From positions 62,001 through 126,000 of the forward strand of contig NZ_JACHZQ010000001.1 of assembly GCF_014193655.1 (NCBI RefSeq): a DNA stretch of 64,000 bases, given 5' to 3'. The position numbers were made by a program, and so were the translations under genes. Positions 8,504 to 16,931 of this stretch are shown in pieces. The notes below the pieces were generated by a model, which worked only from the letters and a program-made list of their open reading frames with translations, made no database searches and was not told the origin of the DNA. The first letter of the stretch is position 1. Every line of letters starts with the position of its first letter. The stretch is from Rhizobium sp. BK313. GTDB lineage: Bacteria > Pseudomonadota > Alphaproteobacteria > Rhizobiales > Rhizobiaceae.

Positions 8504-8965
8504 TTAGTTGGTAGTCTTGGCATCGATCGCCTTTTGCAGGTCTTCCAGCTCCTCGCAGCCGCTTGGGCAAAGCTGCTTTAGCGTCGCCAACTGTTCCTTT
8601 GCTTTGTCCATATTGCCGGTCTCGACATAGAGCTCGCCGAGATATTCACGGGCGCCCTTGTGATCGGGCTGCAACTCCAGCGCCTTGGTGTAGTAGGTCA
8701 GCGAGGTCTTGAAATCGCCGGTCTTTCTGAGCGTGAAGCCCAGTAGATTGTAGACATCCGCCTGCTGATGATCCTCCGCCAGGTCGCGAAGTTCAGCCAG
8801 TGCTCCGGTATAGTCCTTCGCGTCGATCTTGGCGCGGACGGAGGTCAGATCCGGCGCATCCGCAGTTTCCATGTTGTCGACGGCAAAAGCCGGGAGCGCG
8901 ATGGCTGCAGGAAGGATGATGACGGCGCAAAGGCTGGCGGCGCCGAAGATTGCGTATTTGATCAT
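8504..8965 (-). CDS. Secreted tetratricopeptide-repeat protein
   Basis: 153 aa from the ATG at 8965, which has a clear ribosome site (caaggagatatacc); a longer reading frame upstream lacks one. A signal peptide (MIKYAIFGAASLCAVIILPA) precedes about three TPR units from residue 45, including DVYNLLGFTLRKTGDFKTSL and GAREYLGELYVETGNMDKA. The C-terminus has a cysteine pair, LCPSGCEELEDL. It probably acts as a periplasmic scaffold. It lies between the MBL hydrolase and DoxX genes in the same direction. Confidence 0.85.
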   Translation of the reverse strand: MIKYAIFGAASLCAVIILPAAIALPAFAVDNMETADAPDLTSVRAKIDAKDYTGALAELRDLAEDHQQADVYNLLGFTLRKTGDFKTSLTYYTKALELQPDHKGAREYLGELYVETGNMDKAKEQLATLKQLCPSGCEELEDLQKAIDAKTTN

Positions 8966-8984
8966 GGTATATCTCCTTGAGTTT

Positions 8985-9962
8985 TCAGGCTTGTGCTGTC
9001 GGCGTAAAGCCATAGGCGTTGCCGTCCTTCACGAAGGTGCCGGAGCCCGGGAAGGGGAAGTGCGAACCGCAAATCCTGATATTGTCGGCGATGACGCGGT
9101 CGATCAGCTTGCGGCGCGTGACCACGGCTGTCGGTCCGTCCTGGTCGTAGCTGCCCTCCCATTCCGGATGGGGAGCGAGCAGCGCCGGCACGTACATGAT
9201 GTCGGCGGAGACCAGAAGTTGCTCCTTGCCCGAGGCGACGAGGAAGGTGGAATGGCCGGGCGTGTGACCGGGTGCGGCGATGAGGTGAACGCCGGGAGCG
9301 ACTTCCGCGCCGTCGCCAACCAGTTTCCAGTTCTTCCATTTTGGAAAGACTTCGGCGATGCGGCGTCCGGCGTCTTTGCGGCCTGCAGCAAGCTTGTCGA
9401 CGCGGCCGGGCGCCGTCCACCAATTAAATTCGTCGGCGTTGGTGACGAGTTCGGCATGGGCGAAAACCGGCGCATTCGTGCCCTTTTCCATCAGGCCCCA
9501 GACGTGGTCGGGATGGAAATGCGAGATGATGACCGTATCGATGTTCTTGTAGTCGATGCCCGCGGCTGCCATGTTGCCCGGCAGATGGGTGGCGTTGGCC
9601 TGCCATTGGCCGACACCTGAGCCGGCGTCCATCATGATGAGCCGGTCGCCGATCTTCAGGACGACGACGGTGAGTGGGATCGGCATGAATTCTGTGGTCT
9701 GGCCGGCGGCGGCGAGCGCTTGCTTGGTATCCTCGATGGAGGCGTTCTTGATGAAAGCAGGATCATGCGGCTTGCGCCAGATGCCGTCATAAATGGCGGT
9801 GACTTCGACATCCCCGACCTTATAGCGATAGAAGCCGACGGTCGGCTCCAGCGGCGTTGCGGCCATGGCCAGCGACGGGATGAATTCCAGCTTCGCCGCC
9901 AGACCGAAGGCGGCTGCAGCGGCGGCCGAGCTGAGAACGGTGCGGCGTGTCATGTTGAACAT
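8985..9962 (-). CDS. Tat-exported metallo-beta-lactamase-fold hydrolase
   Basis: 325 aa. The N-terminus MFNMTRRTVLSSAAAAAAFG is a twin-arginine signal. The metal-binding motif SHFHPDHVWG (HxHxDH) and later AAPGHTPGHSTF and GSHFPFPG supply the usual dinuclear-zinc ligands. The family includes lactonases, sulfatases and other hydrolases, and the substrate is not evident. It is the first gene of the minus-strand MBL-TPR-DoxX unit. A start three codons later (MTRRTV) is also possible. Confidence 0.88.
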   Translation of the reverse strand: MFNMTRRTVLSSAAAAAAFGLAAKLEFIPSLAMAATPLEPTVGFYRYKVGDVEVTAIYDGIWRKPHDPAFIKNASIEDTKQALAAAGQTTEFMPIPLTVVVLKIGDRLIMMDAGSGVGQWQANATHLPGNMAAAGIDYKNIDTVIISHFHPDHVWGLMEKGTNAPVFAHAELVTNADEFNWWTAPGRVDKLAAGRKDAGRRIAEVFPKWKNWKLVGDGAEVAPGVHLIAAPGHTPGHSTFLVASGKEQLLVSADIMYVPALLAPHPEWEGSYDQDGPTAVVTRRKLIDRVIADNIRICGSHFPFPGSGTFVKDGNAYGFTPTAQA

Positions 9963-10308
9963 TGTCTTATCTCCTCTTTGAGTGGCATCGCCACGCGAAG
10001 CGGAGGACAGGGGTCAATCAATGCCTCCGCTGTCGAAGGAGATCGCGGGTGCAGGGAGATTATTCTCAGCGCACGGCATCTTTCTGATAAGATTTTGATA
10101 TGCTTGAGCTAATTCTACTGGCGGGGGTAGGCAGGCAGGTGCACAGTGGGGCAGCCGAGGGAAATACTGCCGCTCGGCGCTGTCGCTGACGAAAAATATT
10201 TGCAGGCCGCGAGAATAAAACGCGGTCTGAAACGATCTGGAGAATGAAGTGCAACATTCGCGTCAGAGCCGAGCCTGACCGAACCGACGCCGGAGCAATG
10301 CAGGGATC
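9963..10308. promoter_or_regulatory. Divergent intergenic region, MBL hydrolase / ECF sigma
   Basis: 346 bp without a credible gene, between divergent operons. It has to contain the promoter of the MBL-TPR-DoxX set and that of the ECF sigma/anti-sigma pair, possibly recognised by the sigma factor itself. A short inverted pair CCGCG...CGCGG flanks an AT-rich centre near 10207-10225. I could not identify a confident -35/-10 pair on either strand. Confidence 0.35.
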
Positions 10309-11097
10309 ATGACGACGGATATCTATTTCGCCTTCTCCACATTTGGTGGTCGCACGCCGCCGCCGCTCGTTTCAGCCTTGAGTTGGCCGGTGATCGGGAT
10401 GCGAGCTGTGGTCGCCTTTGTCCGGCAGACCGTCGCGCCATCCGCAAAGAGGTGCTCGGCCGTCGCCATCAATATCGTTGGTCCGATGCTGCAATCGCTG
10501 CACCACGAAAATCTTGGGAGCCTCTCGCCGGCGTCACGCGACCTGATGCTGCAGTTTCAAAATACCGTCGTTCCACACCTCGATGCCGCCTATAATTTCG
10601 CGCGGTTTCTGAGCCGGGATGCCGATGCGGCGCAGGATATCGTGCAGGAAGCCTTTTTGCGCGCCTATCGCAATTTCGAGGGCTATCGCGGTGGTGAGCC
10701 CCGCGCTTGGATGTTTGCCATCGTCCGGAACTGTTACTACGTCTGGCTGAGCGAAGGCAGGCGCAAGGCGCGCTTCGAAACGCCGTTCACGGAAAGCGAA
10801 GCGAAGGACGAGGAGCAGCTACGCGGCGGTGTTCACGACGTTGCCTCTGACGAAGATTCGCCCGAGGCGGCCTTGATCCGTAAGACGGAGTCGCAGAGGG
10901 TCCGGCAAGTTATCGGCTCTCTTCCGGACTTGTCGCGGGAAGTGTTGGTGCTCCGGGAGCTGGAAAACCTGTCCTATCGCCAGATCGCTGACATAACCGA
11001 CGTGCCGATCGGAACCGTGATGTCGCGACTCGCCAGGGCGAGGCGTGAATTTGGCGAGGCATGGCAACTGGGCGAGAGAGGCGGGGCCGCGTCATGA
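10309..11097 (+). CDS. ECF RNA polymerase sigma factor
   Basis: 262 aa as drawn. Region 2 is seen in DAAQDIVQEAFLRAYRNFEG with the promoter-melting segment RAWMFAIVRNCYYVW. Region 4 is LPDLSREVLVLRELENLSYR followed by the helix-turn-helix IADITDVPIGTVMSRL. The first 59 residues have no sigma homology; an internal ATG at 10486 (MLQSLHH) would give a 203-aa protein of normal ECF length, so the start is uncertain. Its stop overlaps the start of the anti-sigma gene (ATGA), implying translational coupling. It is divergent from the MBL-TPR-DoxX set, its likely target. Confidence 0.85.
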   Translation: MTTDIYFAFSTFGGRTPPPLVSALSWPVIGMRAVVAFVRQTVAPSAKRCSAVAINIVGPMLQSLHHENLGSLSPASRDLMLQFQNTVVPHLDAAYNFARFLSRDADAAQDIVQEAFLRAYRNFEGYRGGEPRAWMFAIVRNCYYVWLSEGRRKARFETPFTESEAKDEEQLRGGVHDVASDEDSPEAALIRKTESQRVRQVIGSLPDLSREVLVLRELENLSYRQIADITDVPIGTVMSRLARARREFGEAWQLGERGGAAS

Positions 11098-11897
11098 GCG
11101 AGAAAACCCCGGAAAGCTGCCCGGAATGGGAAACGATCCTGCATAGCTATGTGGATGACGAACTCGACGCTGTCCACACCATCCAATTTGAACAGCATCT
11201 TGCAACGTGCCCGCATTGCACCGCCGCCTTGGAAGGGCTCAAAGACATGAAGCGGGTCGTCGGCCGGGATGGCGTGAAGTGGAAGGCTCCCGACGAGGTT
11301 CGCGCGCGTATCATGACGGCTATTTCTCTTGAAGAAGCGCAGCGGCCGGCGCCGGCTTCGGGGACGCGCCGTCAGCAAAGCGCGTGGTGGCGTGGCCTGC
11401 AAATGTTCGGGCAATGGAGCTTCGTACCCTCGCTGGCTGCTTTGGCGGCGAGCCTGATGCTGGTACTTGGCAATCCGCAGACAAGCGCGCCCATCCAGAA
11501 TGAATTGCTCGCCAGCCATGTGCGCTCGATGCTCGCCAACCATCTGGTCGATGTGCAGACATCCGACCAGCATACGGTCAAGCCCTGGTTCAACGGCAAG
11601 ATCGACTTCTCGCCGCCGGTGGTCGATCTTGCGGCGGACGGTTTTCCGCTGATCGGCGGCCGCGTGGATTACGTCAATGGTCGGGTTGTTGCGGCGCTTG
11701 TCTATCGCCGCCACGGCCATGTCATCAATCTCTTCGTCTGGCCGGGTGCAAAGGTCGAGCGGAGCGAGACGATGCACGACGGTTATAATCTCACCGAATG
11801 GTCAGGGGGAGGGCTGGTCTTCTGGGCGGTTTCGGACGTCAGCCCGCCCGATCTTGCCGCTTTTCGCGATAATTTTTCCCGAGCGGCAGGCCTTTAG
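11094..11897 (+). CDS. Zinc-binding (ZAS-type) membrane anti-sigma factor
   Basis: 267 aa from the ATG that overlaps the sigma stop codon. The cytoplasmic N-terminus carries the ZAS motif: H in FEQHLATCPHC (HxxxCxxC), together with an upstream His. A single transmembrane segment follows near residues 107-123 (VPSLAALAASLMLVLG), and the rest is periplasmic. Such proteins sequester their ECF sigma factor until a redox or envelope signal acts on the zinc site. Operon position directly after the sigma gene supports the pairing. Confidence 0.88.
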   Translation: MSEKTPESCPEWETILHSYVDDELDAVHTIQFEQHLATCPHCTAALEGLKDMKRVVGRDGVKWKAPDEVRARIMTAISLEEAQRPAPASGTRRQQSAWWRGLQMFGQWSFVPSLAALAASLMLVLGNPQTSAPIQNELLASHVRSMLANHLVDVQTSDQHTVKPWFNGKIDFSPPVVDLAADGFPLIGGRVDYVNGRVVAALVYRRHGHVINLFVWPGAKVERSETMHDGYNLTEWSGGGLVFWAVSDVSPPDLAAFRDNFSRAAGL

Positions 11898-11908
11898 GCG
11901 CTGTAATT

Positions 11909-12679
11909 CTAGCGTTTCGCCGTGCCTTGCTGACGTGCCTGGGCAACCCCGTCAGCAAGGCCGGCGCCAAGAAACATGGTGTCGCTGGCCAGCAGGAAGA
12001 AGCTGATGCCGGCTGCGGACCATGTGCCGATATCGTCCGACGAAGGCCGGAAGATGCCGACCGTGCGGCCGGCGGCGAGCGCGGTTCTGGTGATGGTTTC
12101 GATGGCCGTGTTAAGCTTGTCTTTCCCGGCCGGGCCCATGGCGTCGATCGAGACGGAGAGATCGCCGGGGCCGATGAAGATGATGTCGATGCCATCGACC
12201 GCGGCGATTTCCGCGATATTGGTGAGCCCCTCCGCGGTTTCAACCTGGACGGCAAGGACGAGTTCGGCATTGGCCTTTGCGAGATAATCTGGAATGCGAT
12301 AGCCGTAGGCGGCCGCCCGACCGGGGCCGACGCCGCGCTCGCCGATCGGCGGATACCGCGTCGCGAGAACTGCAGCCGTCGCCTGCGCCGCCGTAGATAC
12401 GCGGGGTACCAGCACGCCGGCCGCGCCTGCGTCCAGCACCGAGGCAATGGACTCCGGCGCATGGCCAGGTACACGGACCATAGCAGGAACACGATGGACG
12501 TCGGCGGCGCGGATCAGATCTTCTATTCGTTCGCGGCCGATCTGCGAATGCTCCCAATCGATGCAGAGGAAATCGACGCCGGATGCCGCCGTGACCTCGA
12601 TCGCGACGGGATGCGGTATGGCGGCGAAGGTGCCAATGAGCAGATTTTTCTCGATGCAGTTTTTGCGGAAATTGCCCAT
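11909..12679 (-). CDS. HpcH/HpaI-type class II aldolase
   Basis: 256 aa, the usual length. It shows the TIM-barrel HpcH/HpaI features: DFLCIDWEHSQIG, LDAGAAGVLVPRV, GERGVGPGRAAAYG, AVQVETAEGL (metal-binding Glu) and IIFIGPGDLSVSIDAMG (metal-binding Asp). The family cleaves 4-hydroxy-2-oxo acids to pyruvate and an aldehyde. It is the last gene of the GntR-class V aminotransferase-aldolase series, separated from the preceding gene by 180 bp with a hairpin. A retro-aldol role on a product of the class-V enzyme is plausible but unproven. Confidence 0.9.
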   Translation of the reverse strand: MGNFRKNCIEKNLLIGTFAAIPHPVAIEVTAASGVDFLCIDWEHSQIGRERIEDLIRAADVHRVPAMVRVPGHAPESIASVLDAGAAGVLVPRVSTAAQATAAVLATRYPPIGERGVGPGRAAAYGYRIPDYLAKANAELVLAVQVETAEGLTNIAEIAAVDGIDIIFIGPGDLSVSIDAMGPAGKDKLNTAIETITRTALAAGRTVGIFRPSSDDIGTWSAAGISFFLLASDTMFLGAGLADGVAQARQQGTAKR

Positions 12680-12815
12680 TATTTTCTTCGCTCTCCAACG
12701 ATCCCTGCGAAGAGGGATAACCGCAAATCAAACGTCTGCGAAGCGGCAATCCATTTTAGGCTTGAAGTATTTTATATACCCACGTCTTCGGGCAGGATTG
12801 GAGAGGAGAGAGATC

Positions 12816-12848
12816 GCGGTGGCGGAGTTGTTCGGGCGCCGCCACCGC
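12816..12848 (-). terminator. Intercistronic hairpin after the class-V enzyme gene
   Basis: GCGGTGGCGG (12816-12825) and CCGCCACCGC (12839-12848) form a perfect 10-bp stem with a 13-nt loop, starting 12 bp after the stop codon of the upstream gene on the minus strand. No T-tract follows, so it may be an attenuator or mRNA-stabilising structure rather than a simple terminator. Confidence 0.45.
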
Positions 12849-12859
12849 TCATACGCGGC

Positions 12860-14140
12860 TTATTTGTGCCGCGCGATGACTTCGGTAAGCACTTTTTCGA
12901 AGCGGGCGATTTCTTCGACCTTGTTGTAGTGTACCAGAGATACACGGATTGCGCCGGTTTCCATGGAGAGACTGAGGCGTTTCATCAGGCGCGGGGCAAA
13001 CATGTGGCCGTCGCGCAGCCCAATGCCGGCTTCACCCATCTCAGCAGCGAATTGCTGCGGCGTGATATCAGGCATGTTGAAGCAGATGGTCGGCACGCGC
13101 TGTTCGAGGCGAGCGTCATCGGAAATGCCATAGATGACGGCACCATGGCGCTTCAGAACGGCGATCATCTCGCGCGACAGCATCAATTCGTATTCGCGGA
13201 TCGCGCCCATCGCGGCGGCAAGCGCTTCGCGGCGAGTATGTTGGCCGGCCGGCAGGAACCGGAGGCCGAGGGCTTCGAGATATTTGACGGCGGCGTTCAT
13301 GCCCGCCACGTTTTCGTAGGTGAAGGTGCCGACTTCGATCTTGTAGGGCGGCACGTCCGGGATAAAGTCTTCCTTGAAGGTAGGCAGCTTCACCAGCGCA
13401 TCGAAGCGGCCCCAGAGGAAGCCCATGTGCGGCGAGAAATTCTTGTAGCCCGAGCAAACGAGATAGTCGCAATTCCAGGCTTGTACATCCATCAGGCCAT
13501 GCGGGCCATAGTGAACGCAATCGAGAAAGACCTCCGCGCCTGCCGCATGTGCCAGCTTGCCGACGGTCTTCACGTCGACGATCGTGCCGATGGAGTGGGC
13601 GGTCACGGTGCAGGCGACGAGGCGCGTCTTGTCGTTCAGAAGCGGCTTCAGGTCCTCGGTATGAAGCGTGCCGTCTTCGCGCATGCGCCACCAGACGATC
13701 TTCGCACCATCGGCCTCCAGCGCCAGCCAGGTGGCGATATTGGCGTCATGGTCCATGTCGGTGATGACGATTTCGTTGCGCTCGCCGAGCAGCTTGGCGA
13801 TGCCGAGACTTACCAGGCGGATGAAGGACGTGGCGTTCTGACCGAAGGAGATTTCTTCGGGGCGGTAAGCATTGACCAGCATGGCAACGCTCTCGCGCGC
13901 TTCGGCCAGATTGCGGTCGACGCCCTGGCTGTGTTGGTATTTCGCCATGCGCTGGACGTTGTAGTCGATGAGATGGTTGGCGACCGCATCGACCACCGCC
14001 TGCGGCACCTGCGCACCGCCGGCATTGTCGAGAAACACGAAATCGCCGGCCTTCTGAATAGCCGGAAACATGGCGCGGACTTCATCGACCGGGAAGCTAT
14101 TGTGGCCGGAAAATTTCGACGGGGAAGGAGAGGCGCTCAT
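12860..14140 (-). CDS. Cysteine-desulfurase-like class V aminotransferase
   Basis: 426 aa PLP enzyme of the class-V family, closest in layout to the 'cysteine desulfurase-like' subgroup rather than IscS or SufS. It has [20 protein letters not shown] near the N-terminus, [18 protein letters not shown], and the PLP lysine in [19 protein letters not shown]. The flexible cysteine loop of true desulfurases is not obvious. It lies just downstream of a GntR gene on the same strand and upstream of an HpcH-type aldolase, so a catabolic lyase or aminotransferase role is more likely than Fe-S assembly. Confidence 0.85.
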   Translation of the reverse strand: MSASPSPSKFSGHNSFPVDEVRAMFPAIQKAGDFVFLDNAGGAQVPQAVVDAVANHLIDYNVQRMAKYQHSQGVDRNLAEARESVAMLVNAYRPEEISFGQNATSFIRLVSLGIAKLLGERNEIVITDMDHDANIATWLALEADGAKIVWWRMREDGTLHTEDLKPLLNDKTRLVACTVTAHSIGTIVDVKTVGKLAHAAGAEVFLDCVHYGPHGLMDVQAWNCDYLVCSGYKNFSPHMGFLWGRFDALVKLPTFKEDFIPDVPPYKIEVGTFTYENVAGMNAAVKYLEALGLRFLPAGQHTRREALAAAMGAIREYELMLSREMIAVLKRHGAVIYGISDDARLEQRVPTICFNMPDITPQQFAAEMGEAGIGLRDGHMFAPRLMKRLSLSMETGAIRVSLVHYNKVEEIARFEKVLTEVIARHK

Positions 14141-14180
14141 AAGGATCTCGCTACGAATGATGGGTTCAAAACTAACGTCA

Positions 14181-14194
14181 TGATCATTTGATCA
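14181..14194. promoter_or_regulatory. Candidate GntR operator
   Basis: TGATCATTTGATCA consists of two TGATCA hexamers, each self-complementary, two bases apart. It sits 41 bp upstream of the class-V enzyme start, between that gene and the GntR gene. FCD-type GntR proteins commonly bind short palindromes with TGATCA-like cores, so autogenous or local control is a reasonable guess. Confidence 0.35.
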
Positions 14195-14243
14195 CAAAGT
14201 ATTTGAGGGTTCAACTAAATTCATGCCGTTGCGCCGGAATGTC

Positions 14244-14972
14244 TCACCGCCGTTGTGCGGAGGCCGGTCCTTTGGCGCGGGGTTCGTCTTCAGTTGCGGG
14301 GCAGTAATCGCGCAGGATCTCGTGGGTGCGGCGGATGTCGGCGACGACGCCATCCCGGGCGCGGGCGAAATCGCCGGCTTTCAGCGCTTCAATGATCGGA
14401 AAATGCGGACCGGCGGGATCGATTTCGCCGCTACGCATCAGCGGTTCGACAGAGGCTGACAACATGCGCATATAGGGACCGAAACGCAGCCATAGCGTTT
14501 CGATCAACTGCAGCAGCACATCCGAACCGGAAGCGCGGTAGATGGTGAAATGGAACTGTTGGTTCCTCGCCATGAGTTCGTAGACATTGCTGCTGCGGCC
14601 GATGGCGTGCTGTTCGGCTGCGATGCGCTCCAGTGTTTCGATGTCGGTGGCGGTCAGCCTGGGAATGCCGAGTTCGGCCGCCAGTCCTTCGACGGCGATG
14701 CGGGCGCGGCAGAGATCGTCGAGGCGGGCAAGTGTCACGATCGGGATGCGGGCCGAGCCGTTCGGCGCGACCTCCAGTGCATTTTCCGCCGCCAGCCGTC
14801 GCAAGGCTTCACGCACCGGCATGTTGCTGGTGCCGAACGTTTCGGCGAGCGAGGCGATGGTCAACGTCTGGCCGGGATCGAAATGGCCGGCCATCAGCGC
14901 ATTGCGCAATTGCTGGTACACGCCCTCTTGGATGGTCGTTCTCGAAGACACCGGTTCCAGGGCTATGCGCAC
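14244..14972 (-). CDS. GntR-family (FCD) transcriptional regulator
   Basis: 242 aa. The N-terminal winged helix is seen in GVYQQLRNALMAGHFDPGQT and LAETFGTSNMPVREALRRLA. The C-terminal alpha-helical FCD ligand domain has the expected metal-site histidine and aspartate spacing (residues about 85-215). FCD regulators usually respond to small carboxylic acids, which fits a locus encoding an aldolase and an aminotransferase-like enzyme. It is located between the EamA exporter gene and the class-V gene, all on the minus strand. Confidence 0.9.
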   Translation of the reverse strand: MRIALEPVSSRTTIQEGVYQQLRNALMAGHFDPGQTLTIASLAETFGTSNMPVREALRRLAAENALEVAPNGSARIPIVTLARLDDLCRARIAVEGLAAELGIPRLTATDIETLERIAAEQHAIGRSSNVYELMARNQQFHFTIYRASGSDVLLQLIETLWLRFGPYMRMLSASVEPLMRSGEIDPAGPHFPIIEALKAGDFARARDGVVADIRRTHEILRDYCPATEDEPRAKGPASAQRR

Positions 14973-15069
14973 GCTCGTTTCCTTCTTGCTTGGGCGACTC
15001 CAGTCGTGGCTGGCATGGTAGAACGAAGGGCGGCTGGATGGAAAGTGTTTCGACGCGGAGATCGGAACG

Positions 15070-16041
15070 TCAAACCTCCTCAGTCTCCCAAGCCGCCTGA
15101 TCGGCGCCTGGCTCCGTCTCGCCCCTGGCGATTTTCGCCTGCCTTAGACCGAGGCCGACACCGATGAGGGCGAGCGCGCCGCCGATGGCGTGATAGGCGT
15201 GCAACTGTTCGCGCAGGATCGCCCAGGCCAAGACCGCGACGATGATCGGCAGGAGATTGATGAGCAAGGAGGTGCGCGCGGCTCCAAGTTTCTGGATGCC
15301 GATCATCCAGCAAAGCGGCGCGACCAGCGATGTCGGGATAGCCGCATAGAGGATCAGCGGCAGATTGGCCGAGGTGATCGGCGAAATTTCGCCCATCAGG
15401 AAAACCGGGATCAACAGTATGGTCGAGAAGCCGATTTGCCAGAACAATTGCTGCCACATGGAAAGGGGCATCGCCCAGCGCTTCAACATCACGCCGTAGA
15501 GCGAGTTGGACAGCACGGCAATGATCATCAGGCCGTCGCCAATATGGAAGCCGCCACTCAGCAGTGTCACCGGGTGGCCCTGGGATGTCAGATAAATCAG
15601 GCCGATCAGCGAGATGGCCCCGCCTGCGAGGCTTGTGGCCGTCAGCCTTTCGCCGGCCAGAGCGCTTGCGAGCAACGTCGACAGCAGCGGCATCAGCGCC
15701 AGCATCACACCCATGTTGACCGCAGAGGTGGTCTTGGCGGCCTCATAGGCAAGACTTTGGTAGATGACCATACCGAGTGCGCCAAGCGTGGCGAGCTTCA
15801 GCCAGTATTGCTTGACGAGTGTGCGGTTTTGCCATGCAGCCCGGCCGACGAAAGGCAGGAGCACGAGAAAGGCCAGCAGCCAGCGATAGAAGGAGATTGA
15901 ACCGGGCGAGATGACGCCGGATGCAGCCTTGGTGACGATGGTGTTGCCGGACCAGATGAGGACGGTGCAAAGCGGCGCAAGCGCTGCGCTCGTCATTATG
16001 GAGGCTGTGCCGGTGGCGGGAGAGGGCGGGTTGCTGCTCAT
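15070..16041 (-). CDS. DMT-superfamily (EamA) transporter
   Basis: 323 aa with about ten hydrophobic segments in two EamA repeats (residues about 20-150 and 165-300). Examples are LAPLCTVLIWSGNTIVTKAA at the start of repeat one and LIINLL/LINLLPIIVAVLAWAILRE in repeat two. The C-terminal tail is hydrophilic. EamA proteins export amino acids or other metabolites. It is the first gene in a minus-strand series with GntR, the class-V enzyme and the aldolase, and it is divergent from an AraC gene. Either regulator could control it. Confidence 0.88.
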   Translation of the reverse strand: MSSNPPSPATGTASIMTSAALAPLCTVLIWSGNTIVTKAASGVISPGSISFYRWLLAFLVLLPFVGRAAWQNRTLVKQYWLKLATLGALGMVIYQSLAYEAAKTTSAVNMGVMLALMPLLSTLLASALAGERLTATSLAGGAISLIGLIYLTSQGHPVTLLSGGFHIGDGLMIIAVLSNSLYGVMLKRWAMPLSMWQQLFWQIGFSTILLIPVFLMGEISPITSANLPLILYAAIPTSLVAPLCWMIGIQKLGAARTSLLINLLPIIVAVLAWAILREQLHAYHAIGGALALIGVGLGLRQAKIARGETEPGADQAAWETEEV

Positions 16042-16164
16042 GGCAGTCCTCCTGGAGGATGGTCGGACTGGTCGGATCGGTCGAGATTATATTGGTATCG
16101 CTTTTACCGTCTGTCTGATTACTGGTATATAGCGAGTTTCAGACATCGGTAGTGGATTACGGAC

Positions 16165-16926
16165 ATGAGCGCGCGCGAACCACGCGTAGAAGGAGACCCG
16201 CCGCAGCCGGTCTCCTTCCGGACGGAGAATTATAAAGGCGGCACGGTCTTTCCCGCAAAGCGTCAGACTTGGGGTGAGCTGAACTATGCGCTCGCCGGCG
16301 TCGTCGATTTCGATATTCAGGGTGTGCGTTATCTGTCGCCGCCGCATTATGCGATCTGGATTCCTCCCGATGTGCTGCACGAGGCGTGGAACCAGTATGA
16401 CGTTCGCTATGTCACCGTCTATGTCGAGCGGTCGCTCTGCGCCAATCTTCCGGCAGCACCGGCAACGCTTGGCCTCAGCCCGCTTCTGAAGGCGATCCTT
16501 GCCGATTTCGCGGCCCGCGACATCACCTTGCCGAAGACCGAGGAGGACCTGCGGCTGGCACAGGTGCTGGTCGATCAGATACGCTTGGCACCGCGCAGCG
16601 AGAGTTACCTGCCGCTATCGGACGATGTGTTGCTCGGGCCGGTGCTCAAGGCGCTGCAGGCCGATCCCGGCGATCGGCATTCTCTGGCAGAATGGGCGCG
16701 CCGGATGAAAACGACCGAGCGGACGCTTTCCCGCCGCTGTCACGACGATCTCGGCATCTCCTTCAACGAGTGGCGCCAGCGGCTGAAACTGGTCGCGGCG
16801 CTGGCCCTGATCGAGGCCGGCCAGCCAGTGCAACGGATCGCGGCGCAACTGGGGTACAGCAACGCCTCCGCGTTCATCGCCATGTTTCGCCGGCTGACCG
16901 GGACGAGCCCGACGCAGATGCGCTAG
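16165..16926 (+). CDS. AraC-family transcriptional regulator
   Basis: 253 aa. An N-terminal cupin-like sensor domain (residues about 15-110; HYAIWIPPDVLHEAWNQ is typical) is joined to a C-terminal double helix-turn-helix: LAEWARRMKTTERTLSRRC, then QRIAAQLGYSNASAFIAMFR and LTGTSPTQMR. It is divergent from the EamA exporter gene with a 123-bp gap, in which TGGTAT occurs twice, as for direct-repeat AraC sites. It probably regulates the exporter. It converges with the ECF41 gene with only 5 bp between stops. Confidence 0.9.
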   Translation: MSAREPRVEGDPPQPVSFRTENYKGGTVFPAKRQTWGELNYALAGVVDFDIQGVRYLSPPHYAIWIPPDVLHEAWNQYDVRYVTVYVERSLCANLPAAPATLGLSPLLKAILADFAARDITLPKTEEDLRLAQVLVDQIRLAPRSESYLPLSDDVLLGPVLKALQADPGDRHSLAEWARRMKTTERTLSRRCHDDLGISFNEWRQRLKLVAALALIEAGQPVQRIAAQLGYSNASAFIAMFRRLTGTSPTQMR

Positions 16927-16931
16927 CGCCT

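Noticed and set aside
10309..10485. Possible separate small gene or novel domain at the start of the ECF sigma frame
   Set aside because: It is in frame with the sigma factor and has no domain signature; it is more simply an overextended start or a poorly conserved N-terminus.
11927..14191. A 754-codon plus-strand open frame across the aldolase and class-V genes
   Set aside because: It is the antisense shadow of two genes with clear motifs and ribosome sites, and has no domain of its own.
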